Positions 23,541-35,700 of a DNA stretch of 64,000 nucleotides are shown here, in pieces. Every line of letters starts with the position of its first letter. The first letter of the stretch is position 1. A program made the position numbers and the translations under genes. The notes under the pieces were generated by a model. That model was not told the DNA's origin and ran no database searches. It worked only from the letters and a program-made list of their open reading frames with translations. The DNA comes from Siphonodentalium dalli (lineage: Eukaryota; Mollusca; Scaphopoda; Gadilida; Siphonodentaliidae), in contig CP136063.1 in NCBI GenBank assembly GCA_032622095.1, positions 29,080,987 to 29,144,986 on the forward strand, written 5' to 3'.

Positions 23541-24676
23541 TTAACCCATCCCTTGGTGATCGGAATCATAAATGAGAGTTTTAACGGTGAATTATGGAGT
23601 ATACTGTTATGAACTATTATAGACAGATATACATAAAACAAATTATTGGAATAAGAGAATGCATGGTACAGGATCTCTAATGCTGCACCACCACATCCTT
23701 GGGTTAAATGTGAAAAAGTTTATCTGGACATGGAATACTTGGGTTAATAGAGTCCAATTTAAGTTTACAGTGATACTATCTTAAATTCTACCAATATCAC
23801 CCATCAAGATAAAGACACCTCACTGCTGACCCATTAATATCAATTATATAGCAGAGCTGTCAACAAATAAGACATTGTTTATATTGATGCTGGCATCTCT
23901 ATTAATACAATAACATTTATAATGACCTCAGACCATCTGTAGAGTTATCCAGCAAACTATTAAAAGCGCTGTTTTATCGGGAAATCTTTCACAGACTGTC
24001 CATCATAATTAACTGGTCTGTGTGATACAGTCTATCACCAAATGAATAACATTCTATTAACCAGTGACAGTCTATATACTAAACTCCAAAAAGTGTGAAC
24101 TACACATGTTTTTTATCAGATATCAAGAGGAATTCTGTTATTTAACTGCTACTTGACATTATTGAGGGATCGGTGCTGTATGCAAAAAAGGCTCGGTACC
24201 TTAACACCATTAATTTATGGGTTCATTAGTAAATATTTAAAGGGACACATTGGGAACTTTTTTATCAACTTGTATCATAATCATCAATATCTAAATGAAA
24301 ACAAAGAAAAGAGTCAATGACATTTTTGTATTATTATAAAAGTTTTTAAAAAATCTAAAACAATAAAAAAAAAATCCAAATGTTTTCTCGAAAAAGGGCC
24401 ATAACTCTTTTAAAAACAAGAGCATCACTAGGGCGTGTCAAAATACGCCCCTTAGCCATTTTGAATTGTACTATCACAAAATAAAATAATACTTTGAGCT
24501 TTCATTTGAAGAAAATCTGATATACCCCTAATTTCAATGCCAAATGCGGTCAAATTCTAAGTCTAAAAATGGCCGTAACTCATGTAAAAATAATTAGACA
24601 GAACCTATATTCGAACTTGGCCTATAGTTTTAGCTGGGAAATACACATCTGGAGTTATCGGTCAGAAACCGAAATG
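23541..24676. other. no gene; bivalve-style dispersed repeat at the end
   Basis: From about 24240 the sequence carries gggccataactcttttaaaa and gcgtgtcaaaatacgcccc, phrases I associate with dispersed bivalve repeats. The same repeat continues after the MITE at 24681-25126, so the MITE split it. Confidence 0.5.
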
Positions 24677-25130
24677 TTAAAGGTGGATTATCTCTTTGTA
24701 AACATGTATTATATAGTTACCGGGGTATAAAATATTAGATTTGAATCGAAGACTCCCTGTCCGGAAATGCTTCTATCGATTAATATTAATTTTATTTCGA
24801 ATATTTTCTGGTCTACAAAGGTGTGTTTGTTCAGCTAACGAACAATAGTGGTTACTGTTAACAGAGACCAGAAATTTTATTTAACAATTTTGTCACAAAT
24901 AAACGTTAATTATACTTATTAACAACCCAATGCTCTATATCGCAATATGGTATCATCCGAATGGTCTGTTCTAAAAATAGTAACATGAACGGTCCCGATT
25001 TAATATTCAAAATAAAATAAATATTAATTGATAGAAGCATTTCCGGACAGGGGTCTTCAGTTCATATCTATTATTTTATAACCACGCAACTATTTAAAAT
25101 TTGTTATTTAAAGAGATAATCCATCTTTAA
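24677..25130. mobile_element. TTAA MITE with internal deletion
   Basis: A 446-bp member (24681-25126) of the aggtggattatctc family with TTAA on both sides (24677-24680 and 25127-25130). About 75 bp of the centre are missing compared with the 520-bp copies. Confidence 0.85.
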
Positions 25131-26219
25131 GAAATTGGTCAAATTCCAAGTCGAAAAAGGGCCGTAACTCATGTAAAAAATCACTGGACAGAACCCATAT
25201 TCGAACTTGGCCTGTATCTTTAGCTGGGAAATACACATACCAACTTTGGTTAAGATCAAATAATCCAAACCAAAAATGTTAATGGACGGATGGACAGACA
25301 GACCTCAAATTAATATTGAATAGTTCCTGATAGTGCTGGCATTTTCACTCTGGCATGTCTAATGACCAAATAATACTAGTGCTGCAGAGTGCTGGCTAAC
25401 AAAATACATCCGAAAATTAAAAAATAAACATGCCAACCTGTTTATTTGGCTCCAAAGAGTGATACTTATATACTATATAACTGTCATTGCAGGTATGGCT
25501 ATAAGGTGTTCTGATATGATGGTTGGTGGCACCTTTTTGGGAACAACAGTGAAGAAGTCATCAATTAGTAACTGGACTATTTATGTAAAAATTAAACACA
25601 ATGTTGGCACTATAAATATTACCTCACAACATCTGTGCATACTGTAGAATAAAACACTTTTTATTTCAAAATGTATTTTTCAATGTCGAAAACAACATAA
25701 TAACCATTGATAGTTTTTCAATTGTTTGAACACTTGGAATTTGCCAGAAACGGACCTATTTAAAACTTACCTTTGATTGTGTTTGATTTGGTCTTGAACA
25801 GGTTTAAAATGATTTTTGTTCTTATTTTAGGGGGTGGGTAGAAAAAAAATCAGGCGGGAAAAAAAAAAAATTGCACAAAAAGGGTGGGTGGGTAGCAAAA
25901 GTGCTGTAAAAAAAAAATTTGGGCCCCGTATGTGTAAATGTTTTCACGGCCCCCCTGCAGTTGTGTCAATTTCTTGTTATAATAGGACTAGAAATAAAAA
26001 AAAAATCACCGTTTGGATTCTAGTCGTATTTTAACAAGAAATTGACACAACTGTGAAAACGGTGATTTTTGGTGAAATTTCATGCCGAGTTTTGTACAAT
26101 AGAATTATTGAGGGTTCGGAAGGGACTGGGATCACACTAATGGTATATTTTATTGCTCCAATCATCACATGATACGAATAATACAACAAGAGGTGGCATC
26201 AGAGATGCTGTTGTCTCGT
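25131..26219. other. no gene; repeat fragments
   Basis: Continues the repeat split by the preceding MITE up to about 25300. A short inverted repeat surrounds 25966-26055 (cagttgtgtcaatttcttgt and its complement). The block about 26060-26160 (gtgatttttggtgaaattt, then a ggaagggactggga-like motif) recurs at 63738-63835. Confidence 0.5.
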
Positions 26220-27060
26220 TTTCGGTGGCTTGGCGCCGGTGGCTACCGCCAATTGGTGTGCATCAGTGTCGGAAATATTCTTAACAAGTATCTATATTCT
26301 AAATTTTATCAAATCTGAGGACGTTTGTTGAAGTTATCGCGCTAACGAGCTAAAAATTCACGAAAAATGACTAATTAAGGGCCATAACTCTTATCAAATT
26401 TTATCGGGCCAGGCTGGTTTACGAACTCGTCCGAAATATTCTTGGCAAGTATGTCTATTCCAAATTTGAAACAAATCGGAGGACGTTTGTTGAAGTTATC
26501 GCGCTAACGAGTTAAAAATTCACGAAAAATGACTAAGGGCCATAACTCTATCAAATTTTATTGGGCCAGGCTGGTTTTCGAACTCGTCCAGGATATTATT
26601 GGAAGACACTTATATACCAAATTTTAGTTGAATCTGATGACGTTTGTTGAAGTTATCGCGCTAACGAGCTCAAAATTCGTACAAAATGACTACTTAAGGA
26701 CCATAACTCTATCAAATTTGATCGGACCGGGCCGGTTTTCGAACTCGACCGAGATATTCTTGGGAGACACTATATACCAAATTTCAATCAAATCGGATAA
26801 CGTTTGTTGAAGTTATCGCGCTAACGAGCTGAAAATTCGTGAAAAATGACTAATTAAGGGCCATAACTCTATCAAATTGTATCGGACCAGGCCGGTTTTC
26901 GAACTCGTCCGAGATATTCTTGGGAGACACCTATATACCAAATTTCAATCAAATCGGATAACGTTTGTTGAAGTTGTTGCGCTAACGAGCCTAAAATCGG
27001 TGAAAAATGGCAAAGGGCCATAACTCTGTAATAAATATGCGGACGAACCCGATTTTTTGT
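26220..27060. repeat. tandem array of about 160-bp units
   Basis: Five diverged units, each with acgtttgttgaagttatcgc, gctaacgag and gggccataactct-type motifs. The acgtttgttg box starts at 26321, 26483, 26640, 26800 and 26961, giving spacings of 162, 157, 160 and 161. The period is stable while the sequence drifts. Short frames inside are not genes. Confidence 0.9.
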
Positions 27061-27532
27061 CTGCAGCTCACGTGCATGGATGTGTACTCACACACCCTCA
27101 TCAAACTATAAGTCGAGTTTTGGAAAAAAAACTCGACTAAAAATAGTCACGTTTCCCAACCAGTTCCATACAGAAGAACTTGATGTAGAATATTATAGTG
27201 GAAAAAAACGTCAAATTTCCTCTTTCAGTTGCAATTTTGACAGCTATCTTGGACGGGGAGTTCCAATTTTACCATAAACCTGTGGCATTATATCTGTCAT
27301 AGTCTCACTTATTGTATATGGCTAATTTTAATGGCAGACATTTAATCAATTATATAATAACGAAACGCTCTTTAAATTAGGAAAGCCCCTTAAAAGAGGG
27401 GAAACTTAAAGTGAAATGTCAGCGTGGCTCCATATATAATACCAATACGTACATTGTATGTGAAAATGTACATGTGCAAAGTTTCATGCTTTAGTCACAA
27501 TTTGAACAATTGCCTTGAAAATTTGACTTAAT
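27061..27532. other. no gene seen; 3' flank of the zinc-finger ORF
   Basis: AT-rich. It would hold the 3' UTR of the minus-strand zinc-finger ORF, but I see no strong poly(A) signal that I would trust. Confidence 0.4.
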
Positions 27533-28294
27533 CTACTCCAATAAATCTCCCGTGTGTGTTCTCAGATGAAAGATCACTTGAGATGAAGTTGTAAACGATT
27601 TCTCACACACATCGCACTGATATGGACGATCTCCCGTGTGTGTTCTCAGATGAACGATCACTTGAGATGAAGTAGTAAACGATTTCTCACACACATCGCA
27701 CTGATATGGACGCACTCCATTGTGGATTCTCTTATGCCCCGTTAGGTTACCTCTCTGGGTGAATGATTTCTCACACACATCGCACTTATATGGACGTTCG
27801 CCGGTGTGGATTTTCTTATGTTGAGTCAGATGACTCTTCAGTCTAAATGATCTCTCGCATATATCACATTGATACGGACAATCACCGATGTGTGTTCTTC
27901 TATGAACAGTGGCATCATATGATTTAGTAAATGATTTCTCGCACACATCACATTGATGTGGACGATCTCCAGTATGGATCCTCTTATGTGTCGTCAGGCT
28001 AAACGACCGAGTAAATGATTTCTGGCACATATCACATTGATACGGGCAGTCTCCCGTGTGGATCATCTTATGCCTTGTCAGGTTACTCAATTGAGTAAAC
28101 AATTTATCGCACACATCACATTGATACGGCCGATCCCCCGTGTGAATTCGCTTATGTCTCATCAGGTCATACGACTGGGTAAAATGATTTATTATATGAC
28201 TACCACTAATCCACAATTTGATTCGTTTAGCCGGTCGTACTCTGATTCGTTTAGCCGGTCGTAGACTTAATCTAGAAAAGTCTCTGACTGTCAC
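27533..28294 (-). CDS. C2H2 zinc-finger array protein, 5' end uncertain
   Basis: A 253-codon frame with seven complete classical C2H2 fingers in tandem (C-x2-C-x12-H-x3-H), from CDVCDKLF to CDVCEKSF. The linkers are mostly HTGDRPYQ or HTGDCPYQ rather than TGEKPY. Such arrays bind DNA in the nucleus; the target is unknown. An eighth, N-terminal finger is damaged: FTQSYDLMRHKRIH is present, but an extra base moved the frame and both cysteines are gone. The first 25 residues include the doubled basic segment RPAKRIRVRPAKRIK, from a 21-bp tandem duplication. A 3' splice-site-like gacttttctag lies just upstream on the minus strand, so this may be a last exon. The ATG at 28292-28294 overlaps the edge of an inverted-repeat element, so the start is doubtful. 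It shares KSYDATVHRRTHIGDCPYQC and other fingers with 40500-41273, so the two are paralogues. Confidence 0.75.
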   Translation of the reverse strand: MTVRDFSRLSLRPAKRIRVRPAKRIKLWISGSHIINHFTQSYDLMRHKRIHTGDRPYQCDVCDKLFTQLSNLTRHKMIHTGDCPYQCDMCQKSFTRSFSLTTHKRIHTGDRPHQCDVCEKSFTKSYDATVHRRTHIGDCPYQCDICERSFRLKSHLTQHKKIHTGERPYKCDVCEKSFTQRGNLTGHKRIHNGVRPYQCDVCEKSFTTSSQVIVHLRTHTGDRPYQCDVCEKSFTTSSQVIFHLRTHTGDLLE

Positions 28295-28787
28295 ATATTA
28301 AAAAATGGCCACCTGGGCCGAACTTTTTGGGCCGAAAAGTTTTTGGGCCGAGTCCCAAAAAGTGGGTCAAATAGAAATTCCCGCTCTGCTCGGTCAGGAA
28401 AATTTGGGAAAATGTGTCGAATGACCATGGCAACGTCTTAAGTAGGGCGAGACAAAACTTCCTGTGAAAAAAAAAGTTCCAAAATGCACGAAATTAGGCA
28501 AAGTCCGAAAATGAACGGAAATTGGCCGAAACAAGTGCGGGGTCATAAATGGCCACCTTGGCCAAAAATTTTGGGCCAAAACAAATTTGGGTCGAGTCCG
28601 AAAAAGTGGAACTTTTTTTCGAAAAACAAAATTCACAGGAAGTTTTGTCTCGCCCTACTTAAGACGTTGCCATGGTCATTTGCCACATTTTCCTGACCGA
28701 GCAGAGCGGGAATTTCTATTTGACCCACTTTTTGGGACTCGACCCAAAAACTTTTCGGCCCAGGTGGCCATTTTTTAATATGCGACA
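28291..28787. mobile_element. long inverted-repeat element beside the zinc-finger ORF
   Basis: Arms of about 180-190 bp (28291-28480 and 28605-28787) match in inverted orientation. Outer ends are acatattaaaaaatggccac and gtggccattttttaatatg; inner landmarks include gggaatttctatttgaccca and gccctacttaagacgttgcc. A further copy of the right arm lies at 29345-29495. Frames inside are repeat-derived. Confidence 0.8.
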
Positions 28788-29344
28788 GTTTGCCACATTT
28801 TTCAAAATTTGACAGCATTATATAACAGATTCAATGATATCAACATCACAACCACTGATATCCAACAAGCCGAGATATTTTCAAAAACTTAACCCTCCCC
28901 CCTAAAACTGATTTTATACCTGAAAATACCTGTTTTACTGGTCAGATCTGATACAACAAAATAGACACGAACTTATGTATATACCAAATGAGAAGCCAAT
29001 ATAACACCGTAGTAAAGAATCAAAGTCTAAAAAATTTATTGAAAAAAAATAGCGCTTTTAAAAAAGTGAAAACAAAATTGGCTGAAATCCTTACCGTTCT
29101 CAAAAATGGTCCATACCCGATTTTCACCCCATCAGGGAGGCACCGTATGGGTGATGATGGGGGCAGAGATGGTTCTAGGGGATATTTGAGACAAGATGCC
29201 GTCGAATTGGCCGAAATCATCAGTGTTCTCGAAAATGATCCATCAGCCCACTTTTTCGGACTTGACCCACACATTTTTCGGACTATTTCCGTTTATTTTC
29301 GGACTTTGTCTATTTTCGTGCATTTTCAGGCATTTTTGGAAAAA

Positions 29345-29495
29345 TTTTCCAAAAAAATTTTCACAGGAAATTTTGTCTCGCCCTACTTACGACGTTGCCA
29401 TGGTCATTTGCCACATTTTCCAAAATTTTCCTGACCGAGCAGAGCGGGAATTTCTATTTGACCCACTTTTTCGGACTCGACCCACAAACTTTCCG
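29345..29495. repeat. extra arm of the 28291-28787 element
   Basis: Same sequence as the right arm at 28630-28755 (gccctacttacgacgttgcc, gagcagagcgggaatttcta) with scattered changes, in direct orientation to it. Suggests a larger or nested element between 28.3 and 29.5 kb. Confidence 0.7.
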
Positions 29496-29664
29496 TAAAC
29501 CCACATACCAAATTTAATTTAATTTGGTTCACTCTAACTAAAGTTATCACCCGGAAACCTCGGACGCACGCACACACGGACGTGCTGATTATACTATAGT
29601 CCTCCGAACGCGTTGGGTCGGCGGACAATTGTGTATTCAAAAAATTATTATCTACTGATCTAAA

Positions 29665-31424
29665 GGCTGCGGACACACGTACCACAGTAGCGATGGCATA
29701 GTAGGTGTGACAATTTATTAAGGTGGAGTTTGGTGACAATTGGTCCGTCGTAATTCTGTGCCATAGCTGTCCATATCGCCCGCTGATTTTCCACACAATG
29801 AGTCGGCTGGACCAATTTAACCATTGCTTTTCACAAAGTTGATCCCTACTCATATTACGTTTTGCTAAATTGTATTCACGACGATATATATAATTGCACC
29901 ATAGATCGTCCAGAATTGTGTTTGACCGTGCCTGGTGGTAATTCCTCATTGACTTACATATCATTATTGTGGTACGTTTTTTACATGTTGTCAATGCATG
30001 TATGTTTATCTACTTATATTAATTTCATTAGTAAGAACAATCATGGCTGTTGGGATTGGTTATTCATTAAGTTATCAAGTTGACTTGTGTCCTAGCATGC
30101 AAAATATAACACTGCGTGTTGAGTAACGATCAACATCGACAAGGCATTCGGGTATATACATCCTTTAGAGATCAACCGTCGCTGGTAGAGCTTGGTAGAC
30201 TCATTGTGCAGAGGGCGACATGGCTTGCTATGGCATATTAATTATGACAACCAATTGTCACCAAACTCCACCATAATAAATTTTCATACCTACTATGCCA
30301 TCGCTACTGTTGTACGTGTGTGGCGGTGATATATTTACATGTAAATGTAAATAATGCATCAAATGTAGGATTTTAATCATATCTGCATGTGCATGTCTTA
30401 CTAACTCTTTAACACTTAATTAGTCCGTAATTAATCTTAACTGCACTTCACTATCCCTCATAAACAAATCGTATTGCTTTAATATTTAGTTTCGCGCTAA
30501 AACCTAAGTCAGCCCAATACTTTTAATTGGGATGGCTTGGTTTAACCGCGAAATGTCAGTTGGTTTTCATTGTTGAAATCTAGGTACTGTGCTTTCAACA
30601 AACTCTTATAAACAGTTAAATAATGGAACTAAAGTTCTATTATGGTTTGCTAAACTATTCTACAAGTACAAGGAGAGATCCAGACTCAAAACTCATCGTA
30701 TAGGTATGTTCAATGTACTTTTATGTTCGTTTCAATGTTATATATTTTAACCCATTTTTCCTATTGTCGTCAATAGAGATCCACTTGTGATTCTCCATAA
30801 TTGGAATATGTCCGTTTTATAATTATGGATAGTTCACTTTATAATATGGTAAACTATAATTAATTCTCATTTAATTGCATATTTATAGTTATAACATATT
30901 CATCTATACTTTGTGTTTGTGAAACTTCAAGTAGTAGTTTGTAGAAAGTCTCTGACAGGAGCATTAATATATGCCTTATGTGTGTATAGGTTATTCTATA
31001 TAACTAGTAGTATGATTGTGCAAGGGTGTATTATGTCTGTATGTTGGGAGGTATACCTCTTCCCTTAATCTAGAAATTGGGACTTGTTTATTTATGTTTG
31101 TAGAGTCTACATATCTACATCTAGCAGATTGATGATTGTGTATTGTTGGAGTTGAGAATGTGATGAGTTAATTGATGAAAATATAGATAGAGATATAAAG
31201 TAATGTATTGAACTTTATTACTCCCAGCACCTAATGTTAACTAAGAGAGCACCAGCCCAAAATGATGACTAAGCTACGAGTTGGTTGAGACGGAAAGAAA
31301 GGCGTAGACTTTATATATAATGTTATTTGAACCTTGAGATAAATGTATATAATTCCATGGAACTATCTCGTGAAAATAACTGAGTTAGCCGGACATCCGT
31401 GGAGTTATACGTGTGTCCGCAGCC
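29665..31424. mobile_element. element with 16-bp TIR ggctgcggacacacgt
   Basis: ggctgcggacacacgt at 29665-29680 is matched exactly in inverted orientation at 31409-31424. A second, longer imperfect inverted repeat pairs about 29669-29820 with 30170-30330 (agtagcgatggcatagtagg and its complement). So there is either a fold-back unit of 29665-30330 plus a solo end, or one 1.76-kb element. No coding region or target duplication seen. Confidence 0.55.
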
Positions 31425-31775
31425 AATAGGTAAATATTCGGCTACATGTACCATCAAATCATGCTACATTTGCGATAGATAATCGTGATATCACTTGCCC
31501 CAATCCCCAAGCAACTTACAAAGTTAGAGTTATGACCTGAACACCCCCCCCCCCCTTCCAGACAGCCCTGTAACATACACGGCGGCGTCCGTAAATTTTT
31601 AAAGTGAGATGTTATATATGGTAAGGCAAATTATGTACGGCATTATGTTATCATAAAAATCTAACTGATTCCATGGTTTCCACCGTCCATTCTGTTTAAT
31701 TCAAAAACTACATTTATATATATTATTCCGATTTAGTTGTTCTAACTTGTCCATCAAACGCAAAATTATATATAG

Positions 31776-31916
31776 AATACACCCATAGTAGCCGAGAATA
31801 CGATATTTTCACCACGAGTGGAATTGTGGCTTTAACCACGAGCCTTTTTGGCGAGTGGTTAAAACCACAATACCGGAGTGGTGAAATTTTGTACTCTCGG
31901 GTACTATGCGTGTATT
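31776..31916. repeat. hairpin repeat
   Basis: Near-palindrome. aatacacccatagtagccga pairs with the right-hand cgggtactatgcgtgtattt, and the inner arms tggctttaaccacgag and gcgagtggttaaaacca continue the stem. A fold-back MITE-like unit. Confidence 0.8.
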
Positions 31917-32113
31917 TTATTTATGCCATAATTATTATTTTTGTAATTTTGTTCGCGAATTCAACTACCCCGCTGTTTACTTGTGTATCCTCACCCAGAA
32001 ACACACATGACGCTATAAAGAATGTGCGTCACGCGTAGTGATGCTTACATTAACGTCATGACGTCATCCTGTTTCTGAGCGATCAGTCACTTGGAATTAT
32101 CATTTGAACATAT

Positions 32114-32283
32114 TAGTCCAGCAGCCAAGTGTCGAATTTTGGCCTAACCCAAAATTCTCTGTTATAGTTTGTTTCTTTGCTGATTATTCATGGGGATGGT
32201 CTCTGTAACGTTTTCTAGGGTGGTGTGGACCCCTCACCATTGAGCAATTTGAGAAATTCAAGATGGCGTCCAAGATGGCTGCC
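32114..32283 (+). repeat. left terminal inverted repeat
   Basis: Matches the reverse complement of 37506-37665, except for about 10 extra bases near 32124-32143. Landmarks are aacccaaaattctctgttat, gctgattattcatgggga and the inner end caagatggcgtccaagatgg. Confidence 0.9.
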
Positions 32284-32776
32284 AAAATATGCTAGTTTTA
32301 GTTTGAATCTGATATCTTCTTTCCAAATAACTATAAGGTTGCTATTTGGTCCCTAAACATAACCTAATATATTACCTGAGTGCCAATATGGAACGTCGGT
32401 GTCATGAATAAAGAATGGCTTCCAAAATGGCCGCCAAATATGTGAAAATATAAAAAAATATAACGATATGCTAAAATAACTGAGTTTGGAGCTGCAATGA
32501 TGTGGCTCAATTGGTTATTTTGCATGTGGTTGCCCATGTATATTAAACTATGGAGTGTTATGTCATTAACACATCATTATTTTATAATTGTATGTCACAA
32601 TTGTTTTGTATGCGATTAAGTTGTTTCAGGTGAGATTTTTCTCGGCAATCACATTCGTGTCACATATTATACTCTTGGTTGATGACTGAATTACTAATTG
32701 ATTGATATATATATTTCGGAGTTTGTATATAAATTAATGTCTTTCCTTTCAGTTTCAGACTCATGTCAGATGAACT

Positions 32777-35700
32777 ATGACGGAAGAGTGCATTTTTAAA
32801 TTTCGGTATGGCGACAGGTGTATTTCGACAGACCTATGTTCGGTTAATGCTGATACAAGTAGGATTCTGACTATTATTAATGCAAGTAAAGTTTATGACG
32901 ATCACCTACATGCAATTTTAGAGGACAGACTTTTGGAAGATGAAAACTTAAAAGTTCATTTTCATAAGAACTGCATTGCTCGATATACGTCAAAAACAAA
33001 CTTGGATGTTGTAAGAAGGGACGCATCACCTGCTATACCTCCTAAGAGATCTCGCCGATCGGTTTCTGGATTCCAGTTCCAATTGCATTGTTTGTATTGT
33101 GGACAAGAGTGCATAGTTTATAAGGATAATAAAAACCCAGGAAGATGGCGCCCTGCATATATGTGTCGCTCGACTCACACAGAAGAGGGAAAGCCATATA
33201 GGATAGAGCTACTAGAAAAATGTGATGATCGAGGGGATGTTTGGGGACAGGAGGTTCGTTGTAGGATTGGAAGTGCGCTGAGTGACCTTCATGCAGTTGA
33301 TGCGCGTTATCATAAGGATTGTATGACAAAATGTGTCCAGAACAGATGCCTTACGCCAACTGAATCTGAACACACAGTGGATACAGCTTTACAACATGTC
33401 ATCAATGTAGTCGCGAGCAACAAGAAACGTATTTGGAATTCTGTTGAACTGCACAACGAATATAAAGCCCACAACGGGTGTGTTTTGGCACGGCCACAGT
33501 TGATCACTGAACTGAAACGTCACTTTTGTGACGAAATCCTTACACTGTCTGCTGTCGGTTATGCAAGTGTGTTAGCTTTCCATCAAAATACAGCAAATGT
33601 TTTGAGATTGGTAAAGGAAGAAAGTGGAGACGATTTAGAACCGCATATTACAACAGTTGCTAAGCATGTGGTTGAGGAATGCAAAAACATTACCAGCAAC
33701 AGATCGGAATACAATATTCATGTTGATAGGATATCCATTGAAGAATCTGTTTCCAGCACATTGATGACTTTCCTCGCTGCGATATCAACAAAGTTAGACA
33801 GATCGCTGCCTGCACTCCTTATTGGCAGTATTATCACAAGTATCGTCCTCAATCAAGCCACGGACCTCCAGGTAGCACTTGGCGTGCTTTTACGTGATTC
33901 CAAGCTGATTGTTAATCATATGTATGAGTATCGTGTTACATGCAGTTACGACGAACTACGTCGATTCAAAAAATCAGCTGCTATGGCAGCATCATTGGAT
34001 ACAGCGAAACAAGGAATAAATGACGCATCCAATGGTATGATCCAAATTATAGCCGATAATTTTGACTGTGATATCAGCTCTCCAAATGGGAAATCGTCGA
34101 CGCACTCACTTGCAATGATAATGACACAGGCAGCTTGTGATGTTAGTATTGGTGATCTGACAATTCCTCGTTTGAAGAAAGATGACCTTCCAAATACGAC
34201 GATAGATGAACAAGCAATTGACGGATCTCAATTCAAAATTACTAAGGACCCTGTAATGAACAGTGTTCCCAAATCCACCGTTTCAGGTAAATTCAGCTAC
34301 CACCAAGATGTTTCGCGGCGGCGGGCAGGTGAAAACGATTTGTCCTTCTTTGAGGATGTGATTTACAAGGACAACTGCCCCGAATATAATGAATACAATA
34401 CCAATTTGTGTCGGGAACAGGGACAGTCTGCTAGACTAAAGACAAATATTGTCTATCTCCCGCTGATAGACAGACCACCAGCAGATTCACAGACAATGAT
34501 AGCTGCAATGACAAAAGCTCAAACTTTATCTCGATCAGCTGGACAAGCTTTTGTCATATTCACTGCAGACCAACAGTTATATCGTGTTGCCTTGCACGCT
34601 ACTTGGGACAATCCTACCAAGTTCAATGACGTGTATCTGCGAATCGGGGGCATGCACCTTCTGATGAGTTACTGTGGTTCGATAGGTTCGTTGATGGCGG
34701 AAAGTGGTTTGGTGGAAATCCTAAGTGTGCAGTTTGGTGGAGTATTGAAAATGCTCACAGGAAAGAAATTTCCGCAAAATGTTCGTGCTCTCAGAATGTT
34801 GGCTGAAGAAGTGTTGCGTCCTGTATTTTGCAAATTCGAAATGGAATGCATGCATGACCTAGATACCACATTGGACAGATTGGCACTTCAAAGTAGAACA
34901 TCTAAGCTGTGGATTGACTGTCTGTTGAGACCAGTGTTTCTTATGTTGAAATACATACGTGCTGAGCGTGAATCGGATTGGCCACTACATCTAGACTCGG
35001 TCAGTGATATGATTCCATTGTTTTTTGCAGCCGGTCATATCCACTATGCCAGATATGCCTTGTATTATTTACGTTCAATGGAATCATTGCCCGAAAATGT
35101 CGGCCAACACTTCGTGAAGGGCGAGCACACAATGCACCACAACGCTGGAATTTTTAATGGAATTTGGACAGACATGGCCATCGAAACTACATTTATGAGA
35201 TATGGGCACGGACGTTCTGGAATAATTGGTATAACACTAAAGCCAGAGAGCATCAAAACCTGGGCATACAGCTTACACACATGCAATGGTCTGATAAAAG
35301 ATTTAGAATCAATGCAAAATTGTGATGCGAATCAATCTCACACACACCACAAGGAAGAGTCGACGTCCAGAATTAAACTTGATGCTGTGGACAGGGAAGC
35401 TTTGCGAGCTAAATTGGAGATTTGTATTGATCCCCTTGAACCAAGTCAGCACCCCGATGGTCTTATCAATATCGATTCGGGCAAGATAGTTAGCGACAAA
35501 ACTGTGAATGTTGACAATTCTAGAGCATTGGGTTTGAAGCAAATGCAAGAGTTTGAGAAGAGTTGGCCAGACGGATTCCACAATAAAATATCCCGTGACG
35601 TGCATACAATGGCACAGTCCCGCAAGCATATAAAGATAGACGATGGGAAAATATTTGACCCCGAAATCATATATGCCAGAGCAATGGGCCTGCATGACAG

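Noticed and set aside
28988-29434. 148-codon frame near the zinc-finger ORF
   Set aside because: Its second half is the arm of the 28291-28787 inverted-repeat element and the first half has no motif.
29404-29994. 196-codon minus-strand frame
   Set aside because: It runs through one repeat arm and one element end (29665 on). Composition is ordinary and no domain is seen.
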